DNA of 64,000 nt, taken from Juglans regia (Eukaryota; Streptophyta; Magnoliopsida; Fagales; Juglandaceae). Below the pieces are notes generated by a model. It ran no database searches, was not told the DNA's origin, and saw only the letters and a list, made by a program, of their open reading frames with translations. Below, piece after piece: positions 49,201-61,125 of the stretch; position 1 is the stretch's first letter, and each line of letters begins with the position of its first letter. The translations under genes and the position numbers were made by a program. Location: the NCBI RefSeq assembly GCF_001411555.2, contig NC_049901.1, forward strand, positions 13,603,743 through 13,667,742. The letters run 5' to 3'.

Positions 49201-49741
49201 TAGTAGATTACTACTTTCTCAATTAGTCATCATGACAAGATGGAAGTCGTCAAATTATTGTCACTGCCCAAAATTTTTATCCGGGAAAACAACAAATGAC
49301 TTTGTATATACTGTTCTAGTTCACGTGTTGATACTGTTCATGTATTATTAAAACTACTTTTCTGTACTGTTCTAAGTCTCGGTTGTACTATTCTAGTGTC
49401 GGTAGATACTATTCATGTATTTTTAGAATTATTGTTTTGTATTGTTCTAGTGTCTATATAAAGGAGTCTGCAAAGAAAGTATGGAATTCAGAAACTCTCA
49501 TCTGAAGCCTCTTCCTTTCTCACCCAAAGCAGTCTAGTCCTCCTTACTCCCTCAAAATCCATCCTTCGTAAATCTTTATTTCTTCATGTCTTCTGCTTCC
49601 AACTCTTCTGAGAATTAGTCTCCTTATAAGTATTATGTCTTTAATGAAGAAGTTGATTTTGTATATCTTTTGTATATTATTTACTTCCTCATGCATATGG
49701 TCGGTTATATCGCCTGTTCTATCTGCTTTCATGCATATGAT
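49201..49741 (+). promoter_or_regulatory. Putative pararetroviral intergenic/promoter region
   Basis: The ORF remains are followed by repeated TACTGTTCTAGT / TACTGTTCATGTATT motifs (about 49308-49450). A good TATA box, TATATAAAG, lies at 49455-49463, with a T/C-rich leader after it. The position after the last ORF fits the intergenic promoter of caulimovirids. Activity cannot be judged. Confidence 0.45.
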
Positions 49742-50700
49742 TGGTTTTTTTTTTTTTTTTATTAAAGAGTTAGGATCACCTGTCCAAGATTGACCCCTCT
49801 CCAATTTTATTAATAACCCTCACTTGTGGCGGAGGAAAATCGTGGTTACAAAAAACAAGCATCTGGGGTACAGCCAAAAATCCCAGCATACCAAAAGAAA
49901 CCAAAAACCAGAAAAAAATAATTCAACAAGAAACGACAAAACCAGAAGTAAAAACAAAACAAGGCTAAGTAATACGAAGCGAAGGTATCCCGGAATAGTC
50001 CATGTGAATAAGGCCACGCAAAATTCGGGGAGTCTCCATCAAATGGGAGAAAGTTGAATCTACCAGAAGCCCCATTTTTGGCTAACCAATCTGCAACTTT
50101 ATTTCCCTCTCGAAAAACATGGTGAATAGAGCAGGTCATAGAATTCATGATTTCAAGAACTTCTTCCCAGAAGTCCTCCAAGTACCAAACCCCACATCTT
50201 TTACTACGCCACCAAGAAATAACAGTCATAGAATCAAGTTCAATTTCAACATAATTGAGAGATAAAGACCTACAAACCTGGAGTCCATGAAGGAGGGCTA
50301 CAAGCTCAGCTTGATTATTAGATCCTGTGCCAATAAATGCAGAGAAAGCATGAATTAATTTACCATGATCATTTCGAATAATCCCACCTATGCCAGAGTC
50401 TCCTGGATTGCCCAAACTACTGCCATCTGTATTTAATTTAACCCAACCAGTCGGAGGCCTTTGCCATTTAATAACTTTGTAACTCCAAACAGGAGGGAAG
50501 CTAGGTTGGACCTGCAACCTCTCAAGTACCTGCAAATCAAAACCAGAGATGTGAGAACTAGTGTGCATATCACGGCAAATAATACTAATCCACCGTCGGA
50601 CAGAATGAATGATGCCAGAGGCCGTTTCAAGTTGACCCTCCATACGCGCCAGACAACGCCTTCGCCAGAGTCGCCAAGTAATAACAACCGGAAGAAAACC
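49742..50700 (-). pseudogene. LINE 3' part with plant-type RNase H
   Basis: On the minus strand an RNase H domain reads LNTDGSSLGNPGDSGIGGII, then NNQAELVALLHGL, IELDSMTVI and HHVFREGNKVADWLAKNG. This supplies the acidic residues expected of the RVT_3 family at the C-terminus of many plant LINEs. Upstream, a short degenerate linker starts at about 50690, where the gypsy LTR begins. The 3' end is a poly(A) (T run at about 49746-49760). Only the last kilobase is present. Confidence 0.8.
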
Positions 50701-52861
50701 TGTGGCGCCCACGACCCCCGTGTAAGGAAAATACGGAAATCGAGACGCCGGGATGATGACAACACGGTCACACATCCCAACAAACGTGCCAAGTGTGTGT
50801 ACAAGCAATGGTGTACAACAACAACGCAGCGGATTAGTCAACTAAGTACCAGAATTTAAATACAAGTAAACATCAGTAAAGTTTTAAAAACAGTTATACA
50901 GTCATCCAAAATAAAGTTAACACATGTCCCAAAAATACAAAGGGTAAAATAAATAACAAGCTAGTGATCCCAGATCACTCCTCGGGCGGAGCCGTCTCCT
51001 CAGGCTCACCCTCCTCCTCCTCAACTGCATCAAAATCTGCGTTACCACAGAATGGTACCGCAGGTAAGTATAACCCAAAAATAATCTCAGGAATAAAATG
51101 CATTTAATACAACTAACATGCATATGATGAAATATGCATTTTTCCTTAAAACATCATTTTCCCCGAAAATGATAATTTTCCAACACACGCCAAAAAATCC
51201 CATTTGGCCCAAAAATAATCCGTAAAACATTTTCCCAGAAAATGATTTACACAAAATCCAACTCACACTATTTTCCCAGAAAATATTCCATTTAATCCGT
51301 CAATACCCTATGCACCATGGCCTCCCCTAGGGACCATCCGCACGTCCTGGCTTCGTAGCGATGCCCAGTTCCGCGCCCAGCGCGTACATGGCCAGACATC
51401 CTCTAGTCCCCGCCAGCAGAAGGACCACGGAGTCGGCACGAATCTCTCGTCCGATCCCATTGTCGCCCGGCGACAATCCAGGGGACGTTACTCAGAATAT
51501 TCCGCTCCCGAGTAACCAGAGGAGCTCCACCGAGATAATGCCCCATCTCGGCTTGGGGTCGTGATACGCACGCACCCAAATTCCATTCTCACATGAAAAC
51601 CCAGTTTTCATAAACACATGAACATGAATGCAATACACGAAAACCCAGTTTTCCTTTACAAACATGATCATGCATGATATCATGAAATGTACATGTACCA
51701 ACACTAATCAACAACCATCAATAACCAACCCAATCAAATCCAACCAAACAACTCCAATCACCAATCTATCCAACCCCCGTACTCCTCGGACTCAGTCCGG
51801 CAAAACCAATCAACAGTTCAAATACAGTGAAATGTGTTAGTGCAAAAAATACATTAAATTCACAATAATTCTTTGGAAAATACTTACAGCGCTATATATA
51901 AATTTCTGGAGGATCACGAAACTGCAAGAAGTGGAAGAACAGCTGCAGAACAGTGTAAAATACACTGTGGCCGTGTGTCACAGATACCCACTTTTTAACG
52001 GAGACAAACGAAGACCCAAAAATGATAGGGTAGGGCCTAGGGAGGTCGGTGAAGCTAGTGGTGGTGAAGGTTGGCCGTGGGTGGCCGCATAAGGGTTGGT
52101 TTAAGGCCAAAAATACCCAAAACGGAAATGTGGGTGGTTGTGCTTCACCGGTGACGGATCAGAGGTGGGGTTGGGTCCAATGGGTTGCCAAGTGGTCAAG
52201 GATGAAGTCGTGTGAAGATGAAGGCCGGAGGTGGTGCGACGGCGGCGCGCGAGCACAAAGAACGCCGCGGCTTCAAGCCGTGCATGGAGGAGAACGCCAG
52301 CGTGTTAGGGGCTGAGATTGATGGGGAAGGATGAACGGCGGGAGGGGAAGTTGTGGTGGTGGGCGGTGATGGTCACGGCGGCGCAGCGGCGGTGGGCTGG
52401 GTGAGCGACGAAATGCACGGGAGAAAGGGAGAGCGGGCTGGGTCACGCGGGAGAGAAGGCCGAAGGAGAAATAAGGGGAAAAAGAAAAGAAAGAGAAAAG
52501 AAAAGGAGAGGAAAGAAAAATGGAGGGAAAAGAAATGAGATCCAATCCTCATAACTTGGGTCACAAAAATGATCCAACGGAAACGATTTCAAAACCTCAA
52601 GTTAAATAAAATAATTTAAACATAATGGTAAAGTCAAATTGAAATAATTAAATCCTACAGTAATTAATTAAATATGAAAAGTAATTTAAATGCACAACAA
52701 TAAATAAATATTAGGAAAGCACATAAAAATAATTTTCACCAAATTAAAAATCCTAAAAATAATCCAATTAAAAATTCAATAATTTTAAAACAAGAGAATA
52801 ATTTTTGAATAAAATAAAAATAATCCTTCAATAAAAATACACTAAAATATGGGGTGTTACA
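50701..52861 (-). repeat. 3' LTR of the chromovirus
   Basis: In element orientation it begins TGTAACACCCC at 52861 and ends GGCGCCACA at 50701. Purine-rich sequence (PPT) adjoins it at 52862. Confidence 0.92.
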
Positions 52862-52879
52862 TCCTCCCCCCTTAAAAAA
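52862..52879 (-). promoter_or_regulatory. Polypurine tract
   Basis: Minus-strand TTTAAGGGGGGAGGA directly before the 3' LTR start, where second-strand DNA synthesis is primed. Confidence 0.85.
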
Positions 52880-52969
52880 ACATTCGTCCTCGAAATTAGC
52901 AAGGTCAAACATTAAACTAAGACAGGATCAAGATTCAACCGAGAGCATACTTAGAACATGCCGTCAAAA

Positions 52970-53480
52970 TCAATCAAACAAGTACGGATATTGCTCCCTC
53001 ATGTCGGCTTCTCTCTCCCAAGAGAAATCTTGAGCCAACGGATCACCCCATGACACTTTCACCAAAGGTGTTGTCTTGGACCTTAATCTTTGCTCTTTCC
53101 GATCCACGATCTGCGTCGAGACAACTTCATAAGTAAGGTTAGGCTGAAGTTGAATGCGTTCAGAGTCAACAAAACGTGGCTCTTGCTGTCCAAAACTCTT
53201 CTTCAACGAAGACACATGAAACACTTCATGAACATCCCCAAAACAGTCCGGCAAGGCAACTCTATAAGCAACAAGCCCAACTTTCTCTACGATCTGAAAA
53301 GGGCCAACATATCTTGGACTAAGCTTTCATTTCTTACCAAAGCGCTTAACGCCTTTCATAGGAGAGACTTTAAGATAAACCCAATCACCTACTTAAAAGG
53401 ATAAGTCTCTTCTTCTTGTATCTGCGTAACTCTTCTGGCGACTTTGTGCTTCCGCCATTTAGTCCTTATAAAATGAACTT
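52970..53480 (-). pseudogene. Chromodomain-bearing C-terminal part of pol, frameshifted
   Basis: The reading DCFGDVHEVFHVSSLKKSFG then a long linker and VKVSWGDPLAQDFSWERE resembles the post-integrase region and chromodomain-like tail of plant chromoviruses, which bind modified histones. It is in another frame than the integrase, from which it is separated by a frameshift and stops near 53390-53480. Confidence 0.75.
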
Positions 53481-54477
53481 GATCCTTCATTTCTTGAATT
53501 ATCTCAGGCCCAAACAATTTGCTCTCGCCGACTTCATCCCAACACAAGGGCGATCTACACTTCCTTCCATACAAAGCTTCATACGGGGCCATATGAATGG
53601 AGGAATGAAAACTGTTATTATAAGAGAACTCGATAAGCGGCATATGATTCTCCCAACTTCCTTGAAATTCCATGACACAAGACCGCAACATATCCTCCAG
53701 AGTCTGAATAGTACGCTCTGATTGACCGTCTGTTTGAGGGTGATATGCAGTACTAAACTTCAACTTAGTGCCTAAAGCTGTCTGCAAGCTCTTCCAAAAA
53801 TGGGACGTGAACCGCGGGTCTCGATCTGACACGATACTCTTGGGTACTCCATGCAAACGCACTATCTCCTTGACATATAACCGAGTCAACTTACCCAAAG
53901 AGTCAGTATTATAAATAGGCAAGAAATGGGCACTCTTGGTCAACCGGTCAACAATCACCCAAATTGAGTTCTTCCCACTAGGAGTCCTCGACAAACCCAC
54001 AACAAAATCCATAGAAATATCATCCCACTTCCACTCAGGAATAGGGAGAGGTTGAAGTCTACTAGCAGGTCTTTGATGCTCAGCCTTCACTTGACGGCAC
54101 GTGTCACATTTCTCAATAAACAAAGCGATGTCCAACTTCATTCCTTCCCACCAGAAATTCCTCTTTAAATCTCGATACATCTTCATGCTTCCTGGATGAA
54201 CTGAATAAGGAGCCGCATGAGCTTCTGCCAAAATCCGCTCTTTAAATTCAAAATCTCGGGGAATCACTCTACGATCCCGAAACCGAAGAATACCATCGTT
54301 ATCCAAGCTGTAATGCAAGGGTCCTCTAGACTTCCTGACTCTTTTCCTGATAGCTAACAATGTAGGATCCCTTCTTTGAAGAGTCTTCAATTCTTCAAAA
54401 TCCACTACTCGGACATCCAAGACTGAAGATAACAATTCCTCTTGCTGTGAACTCTCAATAAGAAGTCTCCTCATTCC
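53389..54477 (-). pseudogene. Chromovirus integrase
   Basis: In frame with the upstream RT but separated by TGA at 54478-54480. The zinc-binding [15 protein letters not shown] ... CDTC motif lies at about 54200-54090. The catalytic core shows [10 protein letters not shown] (first Asp), IVSDRDPRF (second Asp) and [12 protein letters not shown] (Glu). The frame changes after HFIRTK (about 53465), which removes the natural C-terminus. Confidence 0.9.
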
Positions 54478-56046
54478 TCAAAGGAGAGAGTCCAGATCTG
54501 ATGACTTTGCTTCGTCCACTTGTTGAGACTTCCTACTCAAAGCATCAGCGACTAGATTCGCCCTTCCTGGATGATACTTGATCTCACATTGATAGTCGCT
54601 AATCAGCTCTAACCACCGTCTCTGCCTCATATTGAGATTCTTCTGAGTAAACAGATGCTTCAAGCTCTTGTGATCAGTATAAACTTCACAGGCTTCGCCA
54701 TACAGATAATGCTGCCAAATCTTAAGAGCAAAAACTATTGCCGCCAACTCCAAATCATGCGTGGGATAATTCCTTTCATGAATCTTCAGCTGACGAGATG
54801 CATAAGCAATAACCCGTCCCTCTTGCATAAGAACGCATCCCAACCCAAATTTGGATGCGTCACTAAAAATCACAAATGGCTTGTGTGGCTCCGGAAGTGC
54901 CAAAACAGGTGCCGTTGTCAACCTTCTCTTCAACTCTTGAAAACTTCTCTCACATTTGTCAGACCATACAAACTCAGTATTCTTCCTAGTCAAAGCAGTG
55001 AGAGGTCCTGATAGTCGAGAAAAACCTTCCACAAATCTTTGATAGTAACTGGCAAGTCCCAAGAAACTTCGTATCTCACGAACTGTTGAAGGGCGAGGCC
55101 ATGACAAAACAACTTCTACTTTACTAGGATCTACAGCCACCCCTTCTTGAGAAATCACATGTCCAAGAAACTTAACTTCTTCTAACCAGAATTCACACTT
55201 GCTCAACTTAGCGTATAATTGATGCTCTCTTAATTTCCCAAGTGCCAGACGAAGGTGACAAGCATGCTTTTCCAAATCTCGAGAATAAATCAGAATGTCG
55301 TCAAGAAACACCACCACAAAAGAATCCAAAAAGGGTCGAAACACCCGATTCATTAAATCCATAAAAGCGCCAGGAGCGTTCGCTAACCCAAAAGACATCA
55401 CCTTAAATTCATAATGCCCATACCTCGTCCTGAAAGCAGTCTTGGGCACGTCCTTATCCCTTATCCTCAACTGATAGTACCCTGATCTCAAGTCAATCTT
55501 CGAAAAGATAGCTGCTCCCTGAAACTGGTCAAACAAATCATCAATTCTAGGAAGAGGGTACTTGTTCTTGATAGTCACCTTGTTAAGCTCCCGATAGTCT
55601 ATACACATTCTGAGAGTACCATCTTTCTTCTTGACAAACAAAACAGGCACTCCCCATGGCGAAGTACTAGGCTGAATAAATCCTTTGTCAACCAATTCTT
55701 GCAATTGAGTCTTCAACTCTTTTAACTCGGCCGGTGCCATGCGGTAAGGAGCCTTATGCACAGGAGCCGCCCCAGGTTCCAAATCAATAACAAATTCCAT
55801 ATCGCGAACAGGAGGTAATCCAGGTAACTCGTCCACGAACACATCGGCAAATTCTTCAACCACTGGAATATCCGCTAAAGATTTCTTCTCAGATGGTGTA
55901 GACACGACTTGGACCAAAAAAGCATCTGCTCCACAAGCTATATCTCTCTTAGCTTGAATTGCTGATATAATTGATGGTCTTGCCTTCAACTTGCTTCCCA
56001 CGAATTCTAAATAATCCCCATCCAAGAGTTGAAAACCAATTACTCA
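54478..56046 (-). pseudogene. Chromovirus reverse transcriptase and RNase H
   Basis: Open from after a TGA at 56044-56046 to TGA at 54478. RT motifs: [44 protein letters not shown] and the catalytic FLDDILIYS at about 55290. RNase H follows with [28 protein letters not shown] and [10 protein letters not shown], and the VADALSRK end. All catalytic residues appear present; damage is limited to the flanking stops. Confidence 0.93.
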
Positions 56047-56351
56047 GCTTCTACAATCAATATTTGCAGAATATCGATACAGCCAATTCATACCCAAAAT
56101 TATATCAAATCCAAGCAACTTGAATACAATCAAATCTGCATCTAGTGTCCTCCCACCAAAATCCAAAGGACAGCCTAAAGCAACTTTGGAGCAACATACC
56201 ATCTCACCATTTGGAAGAGACACTAATAGAGATTGTGATAAAGGCTCCGTAACTAGATTACACATCTGAGCAAAAGTGGCAGACACAAAAGATTGGGACG
56301 CCCCAGAATCAAACAAAGTACATGCATAGAAATCGTATAGACGAACTCTAC
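56047..56351 (-). pseudogene. Chromovirus aspartic protease
   Basis: Reads RVRLYDFYACTLFDSGASQS with the DSGA active site, then LPNGEMV and GFDIILGMNWL. It starts at the proposed splice acceptor (56351) and ends at a stop at 56044-56046. Confidence 0.85.
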
Positions 56352-56435
56352 CTGAAGCAAACACATCCACCAGACAAATTCAAAAAACCCAACCACACCA
56401 AACATTAAATCCAAATAAAATAACTACAAGCATAC
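56352..56435 (-). other. Putative 84-nt intron between gag and protease
   Basis: On the minus strand GTATGC at 56435 and TTGCTTCAG at 56352 define a U-rich 84-nt segment with an in-frame TGA (56380-56382). Removing it joins ...DAGVITG to RVRLYDFYA in the same frame, giving a normal gag/protease linker. Unspliced RNA would stop after gag. Length, composition and splice sites fit a plant intron, but no transcript data are available. Confidence 0.55.
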
Positions 56436-57519
56436 CAGTAATCACCCCAGCGTCGTGGGTCTCTGGAGCCTCATAATCCACATCGCCAGGAGTCACTGCA
56501 TAGACCCGGGCTTGTACCAACTGTCTCGGGTTGCCCCTTCCACCTCGTCGACCTCCTCGTCCTCCTTGACCTCCTTGAACTAGACTGGGACACTCCCGAG
56601 CAAAGTGACCCTGCTGGCCACATCTATAACACTGAATTCCCCTTTGACCGCAGTCGCCCTCATGGACTCTATTGCATCTAGGGCACACTGGAGTCCGGCC
56701 TCCTGCACGGACACCGGAGGTTGTCTGTGAACGGGCCCCGGTCCTCTGAACAAACTTCTGCGGCGATCCAGAACTACTTCCTTCACCAACATAACTGCGC
56801 TTTTTCTGACCAGGAGGGGAGCCCACTACAAAGCTATTCTCTCGCTCTGCGATACTGGCCAAGTCCACCAACTTCTGAAATTCCATAATCTGAAGACAAG
56901 CCACTTGTCTACGTACTTCGGGGCGTAGACCCTCCATGAAACGCTCAACCTGCAACTCTTCGGTGGCAATAAGGTGAGGAGCGAACCGTCCAAGCTCCAT
57001 AAATTTCCTTGCATATTGCTCGACAGTCATGCCTCCTTGAACCAAATTATTGAACTCTCGAGCCTTTTGCCATCTCACCGAAACAGGGAAGTATCGATCA
57101 TCAAATTCCTTCTTAAACCACTGCCAAGACACAGCAGCCAAGGATCCTAACTCCATTTCTAGGAGTGGCCGCTTGATCTCCCACCAGTTTGCCGCTTCAC
57201 CCTACAGCATATAGCTTGCATATAAAACCATCTGGGCCTCAGTACACACACATACTTCAAAGGTTCTTTCCAGATCTAGAATCCACCTCCTAGCTCGCAT
57301 TGGATCCTCCTCCCCAGAAAAGGCAGGAGTCCTATGCGCCAAGAAGCACTCATAGGTGCACCCCACTTGGACCGCTCTATTTGGATCTCCTTGCGGCGGT
57401 CGGAAATTCTGCTAGAGGAACTCTGTCATCCTATTCAACGCCCTCGCCATGGCATAATTTCCATCACCCCTGGGTAGCTCATCCTCGGGCACATCAGCTT
57501 GCCTTCTTGGCCTCACCAT
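56380..57519 (-). pseudogene. Chromovirus gag
   Basis: Starts at ATG 57517-57519 (MVRPRRQADVPEDE). Two in-frame TAG stops (57412-57414 and 57202-57204) break the N-terminal half. The Retrotrans_gag region shows YFPVSVRWQKAREFNNL and YARKFMELGRFAPHL. The CCHC knuckle CYRCGQQGHFAREC is at about 56630-56590. Gag would package the element RNA. Confidence 0.9.
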
Positions 57520-57781
57520 AGTCCTGTCATAGAGCAACCTCCAACCCCGCTTAAATCCAGACAAAACCAAACTCAACCAAAAGCAACACAAAAATTACAA
57601 TAAGATAAAATTAAATTAAATAACATCAATTAACATAAAATAAAATAACAATAAACTCATAATATCTCATTTATTTTTAAAATAATAATTTAACTTACAA
57701 CACTTTAAAAATTATTTTAAAACAATAAAATAATTTCTGGTACAATCTTAAGAGACATGTGGTTTTACCCAGAGCCGAACT

Positions 57782-57793
57782 GCTCTGATACCA
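57782..57793 (-). promoter_or_regulatory. Primer-binding site (initiator tRNA-Met)
   Basis: TGGTATCAGAGC on the minus strand, two bases from the 5' LTR end, is complementary to the 3' end of plant initiator tRNA-Met. It is followed by AGTTCGGCTCTGG. Confidence 0.93.
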
Positions 57794-57795
57794 CC

Positions 57796-59998
57796 TGTGG
57801 CGCCCCCGACCCCCATGTAAGGAAAACACGGGAATCAAGACGCCGGGATGATGACAACACGGTCACACATCCCAATGAAAGTGCCAAGTGTGTACAAGCG
57901 ATAGTGTACAATAAAAACAACGCAGCGGATAATTAAGTCTACTAAGTATCCAAATTTAAATACAATCTAAACATCAGTAAAGGGTTTAAAAAGTTATACA
58001 GTCATCCAAAAATAAAATTTAATACAATAAAATAAGATAACTAAGCCAGTGATCCCAGATCACTCCTTGGGCGGAGCCGTCTCCTCAGGCTCGCCCTCCT
58101 CCTCCTCATCTGCATCAAAATCTGCGTTACCACAGAATGGTACCGCAAGTAAGTATAACCCAAATAATCCTCAGGAATAAAATGCATTAATTGCAACCAA
58201 CATGCATGCATATGATGAAATATGCATTTTCCTCAAAACATCATTTTCCCCGAAAATGATAATTTTCCAACACACGCCAAAATCCCATTTGACCCAAATA
58301 TCCGTAAAACATTTTTCCAGAAAATGGTTTACACAAAATCCAACACACACTATTTTTCCAGAAAATAGCCAATTAATCCGTTATTACCCTATGCACCATG
58401 GCCTCCCCTAGGGACCATCCGCACGTCCTGGCTTCGTAGCGATGCCCAGTTCCGCGCCCAGCGCGTTCATGGCCGAGCACCCACTACGCAACGAGCGATG
58501 CCCAGTTCCGCGCCCAACGCGTACATGGCCAGACATCCTCTAGTCCCCGCCAGCAGAAGGACCACGGAGTCGGCACAAATCTCTCGTCCGATCCTATTGT
58601 CGCCAGGAGACAATCCAGGGGACGTTACTCAGTATATTCCGCTCCCGAGTAACCAGAGGAGCTCCACCGAGATAATGCCCCATCTTGACTTGGGGTCGTG
58701 ATACGCACGCACCCAAATTCCATTCTCACATGAAAACCCAGTTTTCATAAATACATGAACCTGAATGCAATACACGAAAACCCAGTTTTCCTTTACAAAC
58801 ATGATTATGCATGATATCATGAAATGTACATGTACCAACACTAATCAACAACCATCAATAACCAACCCAATCCAATCCAACCAAACAATTTCAATCACCA
58901 ATCCATCCAACCCCCGTACTCCTCGGACTCAGTCCGGCAAAACCAATCAACAGTTCAAATATAGTGAAATGTGTTAGTGCAAAAAATACATTAAATTCAC
59001 AAGAATTCTTCAGAAAATATTTACAGTGCTATATATAAATTTTCGGAGGATCACGAAGCTGCAAGAAGTGGAAGAACAGCTGCAGAACAGTGTAAAATAC
59101 ACTGTGGCCGTGGGTCACAGATACCCACTTTTCAACGGAGACAAACGAAGACCCAAAAATGATAGGGTAGGGCCTAGGGATGTCGGTGAAGCTAGTGGTG
59201 ATGAAGGTTGGCCGTGGGTGGCGGCACAAGGGGTGGTTTAAGGCCAAAAATACCCAAAACGGAAATGTGGTTGGTTATGCTTCATCGGTGACGGATCGGA
59301 GGTGGGGTTGGGTCCAATGGGTTGCCAAGAGGTTGAGGATGAAGTGGTGTGAAGATGAAGGCCGGAGGTGGCGCGACGGCGGCGCGCGAGCACAAAGAAC
59401 GCCGCGGCTTCAAGCCGTGTGTGTAGGAGAACGCCGGCGAGTTAGGGGCTGAGATTGATGGGGAAGGACGATCGGCGGGAGGGGAAGCTGTGGTGGTGGG
59501 CGGTGATGGTCACGGTGGCGCAGCGGCTGTGGGCTGGGTGAGCGACGAAATGCACGGGAGAGAGGGGGAGCGGGCTGGGTCGCGCGGGAGAGAAGGCCAA
59601 AGGAGAAATAAGGGGAAAAAGAAAAGAAAGAGAAAAGAAAAGGAGAGGAAAGAAAAATGGAGGGAAAAGAAATGAGGTCCAATCCTAATAATTTGGGTCA
59701 CAAAAATGATCCAACGGAAACGATTTCAAAACATCAAGTTAAATAAAATAATTTAAACGTAATGGTAAAGTCAAATTGAAATAATTAAATCCTACAGTAA
59801 TTAATTAAATATGAAAAGTAATTTAAATGCACAAAAATAAATAAATATTAAGAAAGCACATAAAAATAATTTTCACCAAATTAAAAATCCTAAAAATAAT
59901 CCAATTAAAAATCCAATAATTTTAAAGCAAGAGAATAATTTTTGAATAAAATAAAAATAATCCTTCAATAAAAATACACTAAAATACGGGGTGTTACA
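57796..59998 (-). repeat. 5' LTR of the chromovirus
   Basis: Collinear with 50701-52861 but about 42 bp longer, mainly because of an internal duplication of GATGCCCAGTTCCGCGCCCA at 58441 and 58496. Ends TGTAACACC at 59998 and GGCGCCACA at 57796. Confidence 0.92.
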
Positions 59999-59999
59999 T

Positions 60000-61122
60000 T
60001 GGGCCTGGGCTTGGGCCAAAGTATGCGGCCCCTAAAAATAGGAAAAAGGAAGTCTGCTCGGTGTAGTTTGAGGCCAGACAAAGGGAAGGCCAAACTTGGG
60101 TTGGGCTGCATAAGCCCTTTTCGCCTCCCAAACCCGAAATGGAGGCCGAATCTCCATGGGCCCATGTTTGAGAAAGGCTCCACTTCTGGGCCAGTTTCAC
60201 AGTCCAAAGGAAGTCCTGGGCCTATGGACCCACTTCCATTACACTGGCCAGAGGAGACCCTTATCTCGACGTTGTTAACCTCTGTCGTTGATCCCAACGA
60301 CCCCTACACCAGCATTCCTTTGTCGGTGACAAAAGCTCCTTGCAAAAATGCACACAAGCTTCTACGGAACACTCGAGGGAGGTTTCTGACCCCAGGGGGC
60401 CACAGACTAAGTCGTTGACAATATCTGGGTTCTCCCTAGCCATTATGGAGGAGAAGGCGACAGGTTGGGTATTTGAGAAGTCCACGGCAGAGGGGAAGGG
60501 ACTTGCTGCCAACCTAGAATCTCCAAAGGAGAGTACCAATGGAGTTATTAAGGAGGCATAGGATTTGAATAAGGGTTTATCGTTGGTGCCGGTTGGAACT
60601 ACGTCGGGAACTATGTCGGGGGAATATGTTGTCCCCTTGGTATCTCTTCCTCCATTAAACAATATAGATGGATCATCATCAGATTGGGTTTTGTAAAAGG
60701 CTAATGAGATTCAGCATATTGTTGGAATCTCACATGGAGGATGTGAAGACCAATTTAAAGTAGGGAGCTACTTGATTGAGGTGAGCCATTCGCGTGATAC
60801 CAAATCAAGTTTTAAGAAAAGCAGGGATTTGAAGCATCTTTCTTGTGCAATCAACTATGACGCTAAGGGTGGTAGCTCAAGAGGGTGTTTCGGGTGTAGG
60901 TTGGACTATGGAAAACAATGGGTTGGAGTTGGGGTTGGAGAGGTGTTGTTATATTCTAACTCGGGCTTGATGTATTTTGGGTAGTTTTTCGCGAGCTTTT
61001 TGGGGCACTATGAGCTCTCTAGTATGGGTTACGGATTTTCTTGTATATATCTAGTGTATTTGGTTACTCCTACTGATATATATATATATATATATATAAT
61101 ACTTTTACTTATAAAAAAAAAA
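60000..61122 (+). mobile_element. Internally deleted LINE remnant (5' part joined to 3' end)
   Basis: A gag-like ORF1 segment (for example SRDLKHLSCAINYDAKGG at about 60820) of the plant LINE type is followed by LINE 3'-UTR phrases (TTGTATATATCTAGTGTATTT at about 61040) and ends TTTTACTTATAAAAAAAA at about 61120. No endonuclease or RT is present, so the middle was lost. Starts abruptly at the end of the gypsy LTR. Confidence 0.6.
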
Positions 61123-61125
61123 AGA

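Larger units (their letters stand above)
50701..59998 (-). mobile_element. Ty3/gypsy chromovirus with both LTRs (Tekay/Del-like)
   Basis: On the minus strand: 5' LTR (57796-59998), PBS, gag, protease, RT, RNase H, integrase, chromodomain-like tail, PPT and 3' LTR (50701-52861). RT before integrase defines Ty3/gypsy; the C-terminal chromodomain and 2.2-kb LTRs suggest the Tekay/Del lineage. The LTRs are highly similar, so insertion is fairly recent, yet gag and pol carry several stops and a frameshift. The flanks (AAACC left, TTGGG right) show no target duplication. Confidence 0.93.

Noticed and set aside
52270..52570. Open frames in both LTRs (Pro/Arg-rich on one strand, Lys/Arg-rich on the other)
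   Set aside because: They lie in a purine-rich part of the LTR, occur in both LTR copies and match no gag/pol domain.
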